Source: a virus. Taken from it: a stretch of DNA of 37,035 nt. Shown here in pieces: positions 1-8,053 of this stretch. Numbering within the stretch: position 1 is the first letter of the stretch; each line of letters begins with the position of its first letter. Location: positions 1-37,035 of the IMG/VR virus record IMGVR_UViG_3300030099_000795. One strand, 5' to 3'. The notes below the pieces were generated by a model that worked only from the letters and a program-made list of their open reading frames with translations, did not search any database and was not told the origin of the DNA. A program made the position numbers and the translations under genes.

Positions 1-2
1 AA

Positions 3-692
3 CACTATGAAAATATACAAAGTGGTAAGACACCTATTCTAAAAACAGATAAAGAAAAAACTACAGAGCATATTACTGATCTACATAAACATCTCAAAAA
101 GAAAGATAATAAAACTTATCCTTTGATACCACCAACAGATCCAAGATTACTCATGAGAATCGCTGAGTTTTCAGATGATATGTTAAAAGAGTTTGAAATA
201 AAAGATAGAAAAGAACTATCTCAAAAAATGTATGACAGTATGACAAAGTATGGTGGTATAGGCCTATCTGCAAATCAAGTTGGTTTACCATTTCGTATGT
301 TTGTCATGGGTGGTCACCCACAGATAGAAGATGGTAAAGTAAGAAACTGTTTTAATCCTCTTATCAAAGATTTTAGTCAAGAGACTATTAATATGAAAGA
401 AGGTTGTTTATCTTTTCCTTTCTTGTTCTTAATGATAAACAGACCTAAATGGGTTAATGTAGAATACACAGATGAGAATGGTGAAAAGGTTGAAGAATAT
501 TTACATGGTATGTCAGCAAGAATATTTCAACATGAGAACGAACACATGAACGGATACATATTTACCGATCTAGTAAGTAAGATGAAACTAGATAGAGGTA
601 AAAAGGCACAAGCAAAATTAATTAAACAAACAATTAGACGACAACAACAAAGATTGAGAGATGAAGTCGCAAGTAAAAATGTCAAAATCTAG
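3..692 (+). CDS. def: Peptide deformylase, 5' end outside window
   Basis: This enzyme removes the formyl group from the N-terminal methionine of new proteins. All three family motifs are visible: GIGLSANQVG (motif 1), EGCLSFP (motif 2, metal-binding Cys) and HENEH (motif 3, metal-binding His pair and catalytic Glu). The frame has no stop back to the window edge. The segment reading IPPTDPRLLMRI aligns with the normal N-terminus of the family, so the ATG at 153 is too late. A TTG at 123 is possible but has no clear ribosome site, so the true start is probably upstream of the window. Deformylases are common in marine T4-like phages, where they are thought to keep pace with rapid phage or photosystem protein synthesis. 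The stop overlaps the longest reading of the next gene. Confidence 0.93.
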   Translation, partial: HYENIQSGKTPILKTDKEKTTEHITDLHKHLKKKDNKTYPLIPPTDPRLLMRIAEFSDDMLKEFEIKDRKELSQKMYDSMTKYGGIGLSANQVGLPFRMFVMGGHPQIEDGKVRNCFNPLIKDFSQETINMKEGCLSFPFLFLMINRPKWVNVEYTDENGEKVEEYLHGMSARIFQHENEHMNGYIFTDLVSKMKLDRGKKAQAKLIKQTIRRQQQRLRDEVASKNVKI

Positions 693-969
693 GGGGTACT
701 ATCATACACAGACAGCTCTAAAACCGTCCCTAGCGGCGGCTATGAGACGGTTATTCCCCCTAAAAATCAAAATTAGTAGAGATATCGTAGAAAGTGTGAT
801 AGATGTCGGTAGTGGTTTCTTTTTAGCAGTTATCATACAATTGACAATATTTCCACTCTTTGATTTACATCCTAGTATATTTGATAGTATGGGTATCGCA
901 ATTATATTTACAGTTGTTAGTATGACAAGATCAGCACTATGGCGAAGATTTTTTAGAAAGAGAAAATGA
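661..969 (+). CDS. Small membrane protein, DUF7220-like
   Basis: The product is up to 102 residues. Two hydrophobic segments are visible, GFFLAVIIQLTIFPLF and IAIIFTVVSMT, followed by a basic tail (RSALWRRFFRKRK). This arrangement recalls the small phage membrane family DUF7220, recognised from memory and not searched. Three in-frame ATGs are possible: 661, 679 and 742. The family-like part begins only after 742. Everything before it is encoded by a GC-rich nested hairpin at 690-762, so the N-terminal 27 residues may not be translated. The role is unknown. A holin is conceivable from size and topology, but nothing in the sequence proves it. The stop overlaps the next start. Confidence 0.75.
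   Translation: MKSQVKMSKSRGYYHTQTALKPSLAAAMRRLFPLKIKISRDIVESVIDVGSGFFLAVIIQLTIFPLFDLHPSIFDSMGIAIIFTVVSMTRSALWRRFFRKRK
690..762 (+). promoter_or_regulatory. GC-rich nested stem-loop across the deformylase stop
   Basis: Three nested helices are visible. The outer one pairs TAGGGGG (690-696) with CCCCCTA (756-762). The middle one pairs AACCGTC (722-728) with GACGGTT (746-752). The inner one pairs TAGC (731-734) with GCTA (739-742). The outer stem contains the deformylase stop codon and the inner stem ends at a candidate ATG (742). A fold this GC-rich stands out in an AT-rich genome. It could be a terminator or attenuator, a translation regulator or an mRNA processing site; the role is inferred. 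Confidence 0.55.
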
Positions 970-1451
970 TGAAATGGAAAGATAGTGTAAATGATTTTTT
1001 TAAATGGGTCAAAGGCACAGAGTTAGTTGAATTAGATGAAATAGATGTCTCAGAAGATCCTGTAAGACCTGAACTTACATTAGATTTTAGAATTGCACAC
1101 GGTCGTAAGATATTTGGTTTAAAATATAATACTGAGATAGAGGCAATTGTTTGTATTGCATTATGTCCTGAAATACCTCACACAGTTAGAGAGATGAACT
1201 ATATGTCCCAAGCTGCAAATCAAGACAATCAAAGAGGTGAGATAGTTGTAGCATATACAGTATGGTCTAGAAAAAGAGGTGCAGGTAGAGAGATCATAAA
1301 CAAGTTAAGAGAGTGGACAATAGAAAATAACTTTGCACAATTGGTAACTTTGTCACCATTAACACCTATGGCAACACACTTTCATATCAGTAATGGTGCA
1401 AAACAAATCAATATAAATGATGAAACACAAAATTTTGAGTATAAGTTATGA
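966..1451 (+). CDS. GNAT-like acetyltransferase fold protein
   Basis: This is a 161-residue protein. Its second half has the shape of a GNAT N-acetyltransferase: a beta strand reading EIVVAYTVWS, then RKRGAGREIINKL, which fits the acetyl-CoA-binding loop and following helix, then a strand and helix ending FHISNGAKQI, like the usual final motif. The N-terminal half is acidic and not recognised. Its substrate cannot be told from sequence. The start overlaps the previous stop (ATGATGA), so translation is probably coupled, and the end overlaps the next gene by an ATGA. The fold is moderately supported; the activity is inferred. Confidence 0.7.
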   Translation: MMKWKDSVNDFFKWVKGTELVELDEIDVSEDPVRPELTLDFRIAHGRKIFGLKYNTEIEAIVCIALCPEIPHTVREMNYMSQAANQDNQRGEIVVAYTVWSRKRGAGREIINKLREWTIENNFAQLVTLSPLTPMATHFHISNGAKQININDETQNFEYKL

Positions 1452-1678
1452 TTAGTTTAGAAGAATACAATAAACTAAAAGAGTATTATGATTTTCAAAG
1501 AAAAAAAGAATATAATCGAGAACAATTAGAGGACGCAATCGAAGAAGTAAAAAAGAGAACTGGTCTACCAGGATTATCTGTTGACGAGATATGGAGTAGA
1601 TTAGAAGAAAAAGACTATCAAGAGCCGCCAAATAATTGGGTGCCAAGAGATCCTAAATGGCGAATACAAGGAGAATAA
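1448..1678 (+). CDS. Small charged hypothetical protein
   Basis: This 76-residue protein is rich in Glu, Lys, Tyr and Arg. It has a predicted helical first half (EEYNKLKEYYDFQRKKEY) and a Pro/Trp-rich tail (PPNNWVPRDPKW). I do not recognise a family. It starts in an ATGA overlap with the previous gene and is followed after one base by the 2OG oxygenase, so it sits in one tightly packed operon. The tight packing supports it as a real gene. Confidence 0.75.
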   Translation: MISLEEYNKLKEYYDFQRKKEYNREQLEDAIEEVKKRTGLPGLSVDEIWSRLEEKDYQEPPNNWVPRDPKWRIQGE

Positions 1679-1679
1679 A

Positions 1680-2291
1680 ATGAGTAGACCTATAATGAAA
1701 GAACTAGATTTATCACCACATACTGGTAATTTAGAGGCAGTTGCAACACTACTAGATGATTTAGAAATGGCAAAAGTAAAAACAAAATATGCAAAGACTG
1801 GTTGGGATGCTATATCTTTACATGGTTATGGACCTAATCCTGAAGATATATTGAAGCCCGGTGTTTTAAAAAGTTCAGTAGATATAGATACAAAACTACA
1901 ATGGACAACACTAAAAGATAATGAGGTTATGAAACCAGTATTAGAAATGTTAGATAGATTGCCTTGTGATTTTGAGAGAGTTAGATTTATGAAACTAGAA
2001 GCCGGCAAAGTTATCGGCAAACATACTGATAAAATTGATAAACAAATAGGATTTGATGACGGCGATATTATTAGAATACATATGCCAATTAGAACAAACA
2101 ATCAAGTTGTTTTTACATTGTATGAAAGCACAAAAGATAAAGACGGCACAGAGTATAATCTAGAGACTGGACATTATTATTATACTGATGTTACAAAAGC
2201 TCATGCTGTAAGAAATACTAGTGATGTTGATAGAATACATTTAGTTGCTGACTGCTACTCTAACGAAAAGATGAGGGCTTTACTTAATTAA
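1680..2291 (+). CDS. 2OG-Fe(II) oxygenase, Asp/Asn beta-hydroxylase-like
   Basis: The 203-residue product carries the iron ligands of the 2-oxoglutarate oxygenase fold: H115-x-D117 in GKHTDK, a distal H175 in KAHAVRN, and R185 in DRIHLVAD, which would hold 2-oxoglutarate. The HxD, HAVRN and R pattern is that of the aspartyl/asparaginyl beta-hydroxylase family. Such enzymes hydroxylate protein or small-molecule substrates using oxygen and 2OG. The phage substrate is unknown. Oxygenases of this kind are frequent in marine T4-like phages. It follows the small gene at 1448 with almost no spacing. A second 2OG oxygenase of a different subtype lies at 22333. Confidence 0.87.
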   Translation: MSRPIMKELDLSPHTGNLEAVATLLDDLEMAKVKTKYAKTGWDAISLHGYGPNPEDILKPGVLKSSVDIDTKLQWTTLKDNEVMKPVLEMLDRLPCDFERVRFMKLEAGKVIGKHTDKIDKQIGFDDGDIIRIHMPIRTNNQVVFTLYESTKDKDGTEYNLETGHYYYTDVTKAHAVRNTSDVDRIHLVADCYSNEKMRALLN

Positions 2292-2313
2292 TTATTTGTG
2301 ATATACTTACTTT

Positions 2314-2760
2314 ATGAATCATGCCAAAGAAACAGACTTTGAATCGATAAAAGAAATATTTTATCAACATAAGAAATGGTTTCCACATATAAGAACAGAT
2401 TACATGAAACGCATGATTGCAAAAGAAAATTTAATATTTGATAATAATGTAGTGATTACATATAATTTTTATAAAAGAAAACAAAAAATAGGTCGACTAT
2501 TCCCAGGAATAGGTGATGTGATTGCTCAACAAGGCGATTGTATATTACATCAAATCGCAGCTAAATATCACAATGGTTCTGCAAGTCAAGCACTACAAAA
2601 GTTTTTTGAATTTGTAGATCCAAGACGAGTATATCTAAGTGTTCGTAGTGATAATGAAGTAGCAAAGAAATTTTATCTCAAAAACAATATGAAACTAGTT
2701 GGCACCACATCATGGGCAAAAGGCACACTACCAGGAGATGTTTACTTATATGACAGATAA
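2314..2760 (+). CDS. GNAT family N-acetyltransferase
   Basis: This 148-residue protein has a typical GNAT C-terminus: YLSVRSDNEVAKKFYLKNN followed by MKLVGT, where the Asn and the AxxFY helix match the family's motif B. A central strand-loop-helix (LHQIAAKYHNGSASQAL) is in place of the acetyl-CoA loop. The substrate is unknown; GNATs can modify ribosomal proteins, tRNA, antibiotics or nucleoid proteins. No strong ribosome-binding site is visible before the ATG. The last 11 bases overlap the start of the methyltransferase that follows. Confidence 0.8.
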   Translation: MNHAKETDFESIKEIFYQHKKWFPHIRTDYMKRMIAKENLIFDNNVVITYNFYKRKQKIGRLFPGIGDVIAQQGDCILHQIAAKYHNGSASQALQKFFEFVDPRRVYLSVRSDNEVAKKFYLKNNMKLVGTTSWAKGTLPGDVYLYDR

Positions 2761-3829
2761 TCTACAACAAGTTCATGATGATTGGAAGAAGAAAGGTTTT
2801 CCTTATTATCCAAAAAATAGAGAGTGGCGAAATGAAATATTTAATCAGTTAGTAAATTTTAGACGAGACACACTCATTGATAGAAAGAATAAAATCATAG
2901 GTCAATCTGCACATGGGTTAAATCTTGCATGGTCATACATGGAACACGCATGGGGTATCAAATGTGGTAAAATGAAAACACCTATGGAGATATGGGAAGA
3001 TGAAGAACATCTTAAAAAAGGTTTAAATAAAATATTATCAGGCACATTCTTTCAAAAGAAACCTGCTCATATGATTACAGAATCAGATATGCGATCTATG
3101 TTAAGACGATATAGTGGCACTCAAATGGTTTCTAATTTTAGACCTACTGCAGCTGCAGCCATGTATGATGTCTTTGTAGATAAAGATAGTCCACTTGAAG
3201 GCACAGTTGCAGGCACAGTATGGGATCCTAGTATGGGTTATGGTGGTCGATTACTTGGTGCGATTGCAGCTGGTATTAATTATATCGGTACTGATCCTTG
3301 TATACCTACATATGAAGGATTAAAAGGCATATTAAATGATTATGGTAATCCACATAACACATATAAACTACACAGACAAGGTAGTGAAACATTTATACCA
3401 GAAGATGAAAGTCTAGATTTCGTATTTACGAGTCCACCTTACTTTGGTTGGGAAGCATATGGTGATGAACCAGAACAATCAAGTATTAAGTTTTCAACTA
3501 GTGATATATGGAAAGAAAAGTTTTTAAAACAGACTATTGCCAACGCATACAAAGGTCTTAAAACTGGCAAATATCTTGCACTCAATGTTGCTAATACAAA
3601 ACAGTATAAGACATTTGAAGAAGATACAGTTTCACTTGCAAAAGATGTAGGATTTCAACACACAGATACATGGTGGTTATCACTATCTACTCAACAAGGA
3701 GGATCTGCTGTGTCAACTATTGATGGTGATATACAAGAGACTAAACAAAAACAACAATATATGGGCGAATATAAGAGACCAGATATCTCAGGCCGTAAAT
3801 TTGAACCTACTTTTATCTTTCAAAAGTAG
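2750..3829 (+). CDS. SAM-dependent DNA methyltransferase-like protein
   Basis: This protein of about 359 residues has a SAM-binding motif I (DPSMGYGGRLLG, D159) followed by a catalytic motif IV of the amino-methyltransferase type (TSPPYF, S228-PPY). The order I then IV fits the gamma-like group of N6-adenine or N4-cytosine methyltransferases. A longer reading begins at 2699 but runs through the GNAT gene; the ATG at 2750, overlapping that gene's end by 11 bases, is the sensible start. It is clearly related to the protein at 17426: both share the motif order, the spacing, an A(x)A(I/M)YD helix before motif I and a (T/C)DP(C/N) after it. It may modify phage DNA against host restriction. The target sequence is unknown. 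Confidence 0.8.
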   Translation: MTDNLQQVHDDWKKKGFPYYPKNREWRNEIFNQLVNFRRDTLIDRKNKIIGQSAHGLNLAWSYMEHAWGIKCGKMKTPMEIWEDEEHLKKGLNKILSGTFFQKKPAHMITESDMRSMLRRYSGTQMVSNFRPTAAAAMYDVFVDKDSPLEGTVAGTVWDPSMGYGGRLLGAIAAGINYIGTDPCIPTYEGLKGILNDYGNPHNTYKLHRQGSETFIPEDESLDFVFTSPPYFGWEAYGDEPEQSSIKFSTSDIWKEKFLKQTIANAYKGLKTGKYLALNVANTKQYKTFEEDTVSLAKDVGFQHTDTWWLSLSTQQGGSAVSTIDGDIQETKQKQQYMGEYKRPDISGRKFEPTFIFQK

Positions 3830-3874
3830 AACAAAGTAAGAACAAACATAACTGCGACATTCTGTCAGCAGATA

Positions 3875-3904
3875 AACCCTTGAAAAACAAGGGTTATTTT
3901 ATTC
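3875..3904 (+). terminator. Hairpin terminator after the methyltransferase
   Basis: AACCCTTG (3875-3882) pairs with CAAGGGTT (3888-3895) around an A5 loop. A T-rich ATTTTATT run follows. It closes the first operon, just ahead of the next promoter. Confidence 0.8.
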
Positions 3905-3925
3905 CAAAAAAAGTGGTAAATATGC

Positions 3926-3954
3926 TTGACTTTTAGACCGAAATACGGTAGCAT
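3926..3954 (+). promoter_or_regulatory. Sigma70-type promoter, TTGACT-17-TAGCAT
   Basis: The -35 box TTGACT (3926-3931) is 17 bases from a -10 box TAGCAT (3949-3954). It shares GCTTGACTTTT and AAATACGGTAGCAT with the promoter at 6693. Transcription would begin near 3961, only a few bases before the ATG at 3963, so the message may be leaderless. Confidence 0.75.
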
Positions 3955-3962
3955 GATAATAT

Positions 3963-6308
3963 ATGCAAAAAACAAACAATATCAATAATCAGGCAAAATC
4001 ATATCTTGCAAAATTACTTGCTACTGAAAATATATCAGTAGAACACAAAAAAGTACAAACTGCTTATTTTGATGTCAAATCTAGATTACTTGTTTTACCT
4101 ATATGGAAACACATGAACGAGGATATTACAGATTTACTTATTGCTCACGAAGTTGGTCATGCACTATTTACTCCACAATCAGGTTGGGAAAAGTCTGTTA
4201 TTGAAAAAAAGATTCCTAAATCATTCTTGAATGTTATCGAGGATGCTCGTATTGAAAAACTAATCAAAAGAAAATATCCAGGTTTATCACAATCATTTAT
4301 CAAAGGCTATAGAGACCTTATTAGAAATGATTTCTTTGGCACTAAGAATAAAGATATAAACGAATTATTACTTATTGATAGATTGAATATTCATTTCAAA
4401 TCATCTCATGTAGAATCTCCTGTTATATTCAAAGATGAGTATGAACAAGATGTAGTTTCTAGAATGAATAAATTAGAAACCTTTGATGATGTCGTTAAAC
4501 TTGCTGAAGAATTATCAAAATATTGTAAAAAAGAATCTGAAGAAAAAGAACAAGAAATGGAATCTCTAACATCTGATAATGGTGATTATGATGGCGAGGA
4601 AGATGATGAGATGAGAGACGGTGACGATTCCTCTGATGATAATCAAGATGATAATGAAGAAGAAGAAAATAATAGTTCAAACGATTCTGCCGAAGATGGT
4701 GACGAAGAAGAAAATCAAGAACAAGAAGAAAATGCTAATACAGACGAACCACCAAGTGGCGAACAATCAGATAAAGAATTAAAAGGTGCAGCTGCAAAAC
4801 CTTCAGATGTTCCTGAAGAAGTTTCTGCTGAAACAGATCAATCTTGGGAAAGTAAAAAAGGCGATTTATTAGATCCTAAATCTAAGAACAATGACTATAT
4901 GAATATTCATAACTTTAAAAACACTAAAGATTATGTCGTAGATTACAAACAAGTATTACAAGATTTTAATGAAGTTATGAAACCCAATCCTGATAGACCT
5001 AAAAAATCAGAGTCCATTCTAAGACTAGTTTCAGAGTATAGAAAATTTACAAAACAACAAAGTAAAAAAGTTTCCTATATGGTCAAAGAGTATGAAATGA
5101 AAAAGGCTGCTGCCGCTTACTCTAGAACTAAACAAGATAAATCAGGTGTTATTGATCCTTTAAAATTACACTCTTACAAATATAATGATGATATTTTCAA
5201 GAGAATGGCAATCACACCGAATGGTAAAAATCACGGTATGATGATGTTTATAGACTGGTCAGGTAGTATGCACGATAAAATTACGAATACTATTCACCAA
5301 CTTATGAACCTCACTATGTTTTGTAAAAAAGTAAACATACCTTTTGAAGTTTACGCTTTTGGTAATGACGGCTACAAAAATAGACAAGAGAATAGACTTC
5401 CAAAATATCAAGAGGGTGATATTACTATTGATAATAGATTTAATTTATTTAATTACTTATCATCTAGAATGAATGCTCAAGAATATGAAAAAGGTATGAT
5501 TAACTTATTCATGCTTGCAGAAAAAAATAATCCTAAGTATTCTATCTCTAGAAAAGCATATAGAACTATGAATTGGGATGAGATCGAAAAAATAAGATCA
5601 CAATGGGATTGGGTAGGTAATTTACCTAGAGAACCTTGGGGTTACGGTATGTGTTCTACTCCATTGAATGACGCTATCATGGCTTCTATACCAATGGTTG
5701 CTGCCTTCAGAAAAAAGTATGGCATTGATAAAATGAATACTGTATTTTTAACTGACGGCTCAAGTGATGGTAATTATGATAAAGTTACTTCTCAAAGACC
5801 AGATAGATATTGTTCAGAGATAGGTAATGGTTTCTATAGAGTTAGTCCTAATTGGGATTCTAATTTAGTTTTAAGAGATACAATCACGAAAAAAGAATAC
5901 TTTGATGTTGGTAGAAGGGAACTATCTGAAAGTTTACTAGACGCTTTGAGACAAAGAACTGGTACTAAAGTTTTAGGTTTCTACATATCAAGTGGCAAAA
6001 AGATTGATCGTTATACTTTAGATCATTATTTTCCTGATTACGCTTATGAAAAAGGTCAAAAAATTTATGACAGAAAAAAAGTAATGGCAGATTACAGAAA
6101 AAATAAATGTCTTATTGTAAAAGACAATATTGGTTATGATGAGTTTTATCTCCTTGCTGGGGGTGAAATGCAGATATCTGATGGTCAAATGGCGACACCA
6201 TCAGAGAATGCTAAAAAGAGTGAACTAAAAAGATTGTTTACTTCTACTTTAAAATCAAGTAGAGATAGTCGAATAGTCTTAAACAAGTTCATAGAACAAG
6301 TCGCTTAA
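3963..6308 (+). CDS. CobT-like VWA protein with HExxH motif
   Basis: This is a 781-residue protein with three parts. Near the N-terminus is a zinc-metalloprotease signature, AHEVGHALF (HEVGH, residues 62-66), with a downstream NVIEDARIEKL helix whose Glu could be the third ligand. Residues about 195-300 are a long Asp/Glu-rich low-complexity stretch. The C-terminal third is a von Willebrand A domain with a MIDAS motif (D431-W-S-G-S435) and a second acidic site at D598. The acidic-then-VWA layout matches CobT, which partners the AAA+ protein CobS in cobalt chelatase and related MoxR-VWA systems. The CobS-like gene lies just downstream under a twin promoter, so the two probably form a remodelling complex. 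True cobalt chelation is doubtful because no CobN is present. A peptidase role is inferred. Confidence 0.85.
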   Translation: MQKTNNINNQAKSYLAKLLATENISVEHKKVQTAYFDVKSRLLVLPIWKHMNEDITDLLIAHEVGHALFTPQSGWEKSVIEKKIPKSFLNVIEDARIEKLIKRKYPGLSQSFIKGYRDLIRNDFFGTKNKDINELLLIDRLNIHFKSSHVESPVIFKDEYEQDVVSRMNKLETFDDVVKLAEELSKYCKKESEEKEQEMESLTSDNGDYDGEEDDEMRDGDDSSDDNQDDNEEEENNSSNDSAEDGDEEENQEQEENANTDEPPSGEQSDKELKGAAAKPSDVPEEVSAETDQSWESKKGDLLDPKSKNNDYMNIHNFKNTKDYVVDYKQVLQDFNEVMKPNPDRPKKSESILRLVSEYRKFTKQQSKKVSYMVKEYEMKKAAAAYSRTKQDKSGVIDPLKLHSYKYNDDIFKRMAITPNGKNHGMMMFIDWSGSMHDKITNTIHQLMNLTMFCKKVNIPFEVYAFGNDGYKNRQENRLPKYQEGDITIDNRFNLFNYLSSRMNAQEYEKGMINLFMLAEKNNPKYSISRKAYRTMNWDEIEKIRSQWDWVGNLPREPWGYGMCSTPLNDAIMASIPMVAAFRKKYGIDKMNTVFLTDGSSDGNYDKVTSQRPDRYCSEIGNGFYRVSPNWDSNLVLRDTITKKEYFDVGRRELSESLLDALRQRTGTKVLGFYISSGKKIDRYTLDHYFPDYAYEKGQKIYDRKKVMADYRKNKCLIVKDNIGYDEFYLLAGGEMQISDGQMATPSENAKKSELKRLFTSTLKSSRDSRIVLNKFIEQVA

Positions 6309-6327
6309 CTTGAAGGGAACTTATATT

Positions 6328-6576
6328 ATGGAAAAAACTAATACTCCAATTAATTTAAATCCTAATCAAGAAAAGTTTGTCAAGTTGGCAAACGAAGAAG
6401 GTTTTACAACCGAGATTACTAGAAAAGATATTATATCTTTACAAAGTAAGCACGGTATCACAAAACCTGCTTGGTTAATGAAGAATACTGCTTATAGAAT
6501 AGGCAGAGCTTCATATAGTCTACCTACTTTAGGTCAGACTATGGAATCTGAAACTAACGAAACCGTTAGTGAATAA
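6328..6576 (+). CDS. Stand-alone copy of the CobS-like N-terminal domain
   Basis: This protein has 82 residues from the ATG at 6328, which follows an AAGGGA ribosome site; a TTG at 6310 is less likely. It repeats the first domain of the AAA+ protein at 6751. The ITKPAWLMKN and YRIGRASYSLP segments here correspond to IKNPSWLKQD and YKVSRGVYSLP there. In CobS the N-terminal domain contacts partner proteins, so this free copy could be an adaptor or a competitor for the VWA partner. That role is inference; the duplication is visible in the sequence. It lies between the two partner genes and is closed by a strong hairpin. Confidence 0.8.
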   Translation: MEKTNTPINLNPNQEKFVKLANEEGFTTEITRKDIISLQSKHGITKPAWLMKNTAYRIGRASYSLPTLGQTMESETNETVSE

Positions 6577-6592
6577 TCAAAAATCTAAAAAA

Positions 6593-6614
6593 TGTGGGGG
6601 TTTCGACCCCCATA
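6593..6614 (+). terminator. Hairpin terminator with TTCG loop
   Basis: A nine-pair stem (one G-T pair) joins TGTGGGGGT (6593-6601) to ACCCCCATA (6606-6614) around a TTCG tetraloop. There is no long T-run. It separates the small domain gene from the promoter of the AAA+ gene. Confidence 0.78.
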
Positions 6615-6692
6615 TTGACTAAAAAGAACAAAATGAGAACAAATAAAATGGAAAAGTCGCAGAAAATAAGGGGAAAAAAATGGATTATATGC

Positions 6693-6721
6693 TTGACTTT
6701 TTCATCAAAATACGGTAGCAT
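6693..6721 (+). promoter_or_regulatory. Sigma70-type promoter, TTGACT-17-TAGCAT
   Basis: TTGACT (6693-6698) and TAGCAT (6716-6721) are 17 bases apart. The sequence is nearly the same as the promoter at 3926, which suggests the VWA and AAA+ genes are expressed together. Confidence 0.78.
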
Positions 6722-6750
6722 AGCATTATAACATTATGAAAGGACGATTG

Positions 6751-7956
6751 ATGACTACATTAAATCAAGATCAGTTAAATCAAGTTGAAATCTTATATAA
6801 ACATTATAAGAAAACTGATTTATCTAGATCAGAGATCAATGCCTTAGTGAAAAAAGGCACGATCAAAAATCCAAGTTGGTTGAAACAAGACCAATATAAA
6901 GTCTCTAGAGGAGTTTATTCTCTTCCAGTTGATGGCGATATCTCTCCTAAAATCAAGGAAGATATTATTTCAGAATTACCTAAAGAAGAAACTGCACCTG
7001 TTGTTGATACAGTAAATCAGGCTGCATTTATTGTTTCATCTTTAACTGGTAATATTATACCTTCTAAAGATCCTGTGTTTGTACCATGGGGTTATTTCAA
7101 AGATATTAAATCAATTGTTTCTAGTAAACAATTTTATCCTATCTTTATTACTGGTCTTTCTGGTAACGGTAAGACTATGAATGTATCTCAGGCTTGTGCT
7201 CAGGCAAAAAGAGAATGTATTAGGGTTAATATTACTATCGAAACCGATGAGGATGATTTACTCGGCGGTTATAGATTACAAGAGGGTCAAACTGTTTGGC
7301 AGAATGGTCCTGTAATCGAAGCGATGGAGAGAGGTGCTATCCTTCTTCTTGACGAGATTGACCTTGCGTCTAATAAGATTATGTGTTTACAACCAATCTT
7401 AGAAGGTAATGGTGTCTTTCTTAAAAAGATTAACAAGTTTGTTAAACCTGCACCAGGGTTTAATGTGATTGCAACTGCCAACACTAAGGGTCAAGGATCC
7501 GAAGATGGTAAGTTCATCGGTACTAATATTCTCAACGAGGCATTCCTTGAGAGATTTCCTATTACTGTTGAACAATCATATCCTACTAATAAGATTGAAA
7601 GTAAAATCTTATTAAATGTTATGTCCGAGAAAGGTCTTACAAAAGATACTGATACTAAGTTTGCTGAAAACTTAATTAATTGGGCAGACATTATCAGAAA
7701 GACCTTCTATGAAGGCGGTGTAGATGAGATTATCTCAACTAGACGATTAGTTCATATAGTAGAAGCCTATACTATTTTCAAAGATAAAATGAAGGCTATC
7801 GAGATGTGTACTAACAGATTTGACAACGATACCAAAACATCATTTATGGATTTATATTCCAAAGTTGATGGTGGGGAAGATGTCTCCACTTGGGGTCAAC
7901 CGGTAGTTGAAGAACCAGATTCCAATGATAGTGAGGATGATAACATCAGTTATTAA
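6751..7956 (+). CDS. cobS: CobS/MoxR-type AAA+ ATPase
   Basis: This 401-residue ATPase has Walker A GLSGNGKT (135-142), Walker B ILLLDEID (D201-E202), a sensor region reading NVIATANT and an arginine-rich ERFP segment. These mark the MoxR/CobS branch of AAA+ proteins. The first 60 residues form a small domain also found alone at 6328. The start is set at 6751, because AAAGGA lies six bases ahead of it; an ATG at 6736 would place the ribosome site inside the gene. CobS normally powers metal insertion with CobT and CobN, and marine T4-like phages often carry a cobS gene. Here only a CobT-like VWA partner is present, so protein remodelling is at least as likely as a cobalamin role. Confidence 0.88.
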   Translation: MTTLNQDQLNQVEILYKHYKKTDLSRSEINALVKKGTIKNPSWLKQDQYKVSRGVYSLPVDGDISPKIKEDIISELPKEETAPVVDTVNQAAFIVSSLTGNIIPSKDPVFVPWGYFKDIKSIVSSKQFYPIFITGLSGNGKTMNVSQACAQAKRECIRVNITIETDEDDLLGGYRLQEGQTVWQNGPVIEAMERGAILLLDEIDLASNKIMCLQPILEGNGVFLKKINKFVKPAPGFNVIATANTKGQGSEDGKFIGTNILNEAFLERFPITVEQSYPTNKIESKILLNVMSEKGLTKDTDTKFAENLINWADIIRKTFYEGGVDEIISTRRLVHIVEAYTIFKDKMKAIEMCTNRFDNDTKTSFMDLYSKVDGGEDVSTWGQPVVEEPDSNDSEDDNISY

Positions 7957-7979
7957 AAATCTATCTCATAATGTAGTCG

Positions 7980-8003
7980 AGTGGCGGTCTTTGGATCGCC
8001 ACT
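7980..8003 (+). terminator. Hairpin terminator after cobS-like gene
   Basis: A ten-pair stem joins AGTGGCGGTC (7980-7989) to GATCGCCACT (7994-8003) with a TTTG loop and a short T-rich tail. Confidence 0.78.
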
Positions 8004-8014
8004 TTGTATATGGC

Positions 8015-8043
8015 TTGACAACGAATTAAAAATATGATAGCAT
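8015..8043 (+). promoter_or_regulatory. Sigma70-type promoter, TTGACA-17-TAGCAT
   Basis: TTGACA (8015-8020) and TAGCAT (8038-8043) are 17 bases apart. The -10 box overlaps the first ATG of the next gene (8042), so translation more likely starts at the second ATG (8054), about four bases after the expected transcript start. Confidence 0.75.
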
Positions 8044-8053
8044 GAAAAAAAAG

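Noticed and set aside
7-42. A short ATG frame at the left edge
   Set aside because: It encodes only 11 residues and lies in the open upstream part of the deformylase frame.
690-762. tRNA-like element (73 bases with a seven-pair closing stem)
   Set aside because: The length and closing stem fit, but there is no T-arm with TTC, no D-arm and no anticodon arm in the right place.
2292-2313. A promoter before the GNAT gene
   Set aside because: The AT-rich gap of 22 bases has no pair of boxes at proper spacing.
6615-6643. TTGACT as a further -35 box after the hairpin
   Set aside because: No -10-like sequence lies 16-18 bases downstream.
6633-6731. A 32-codon frame beginning MRTNKMEKS
   Set aside because: It runs through the promoter of the cobS-like gene and has no ribosome site.
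3963-7956. Cobalamin biosynthesis operon
   Set aside because: Only CobS- and CobT-like proteins are present; there is no CobN or other pathway gene, so cobalt insertion cannot be claimed.
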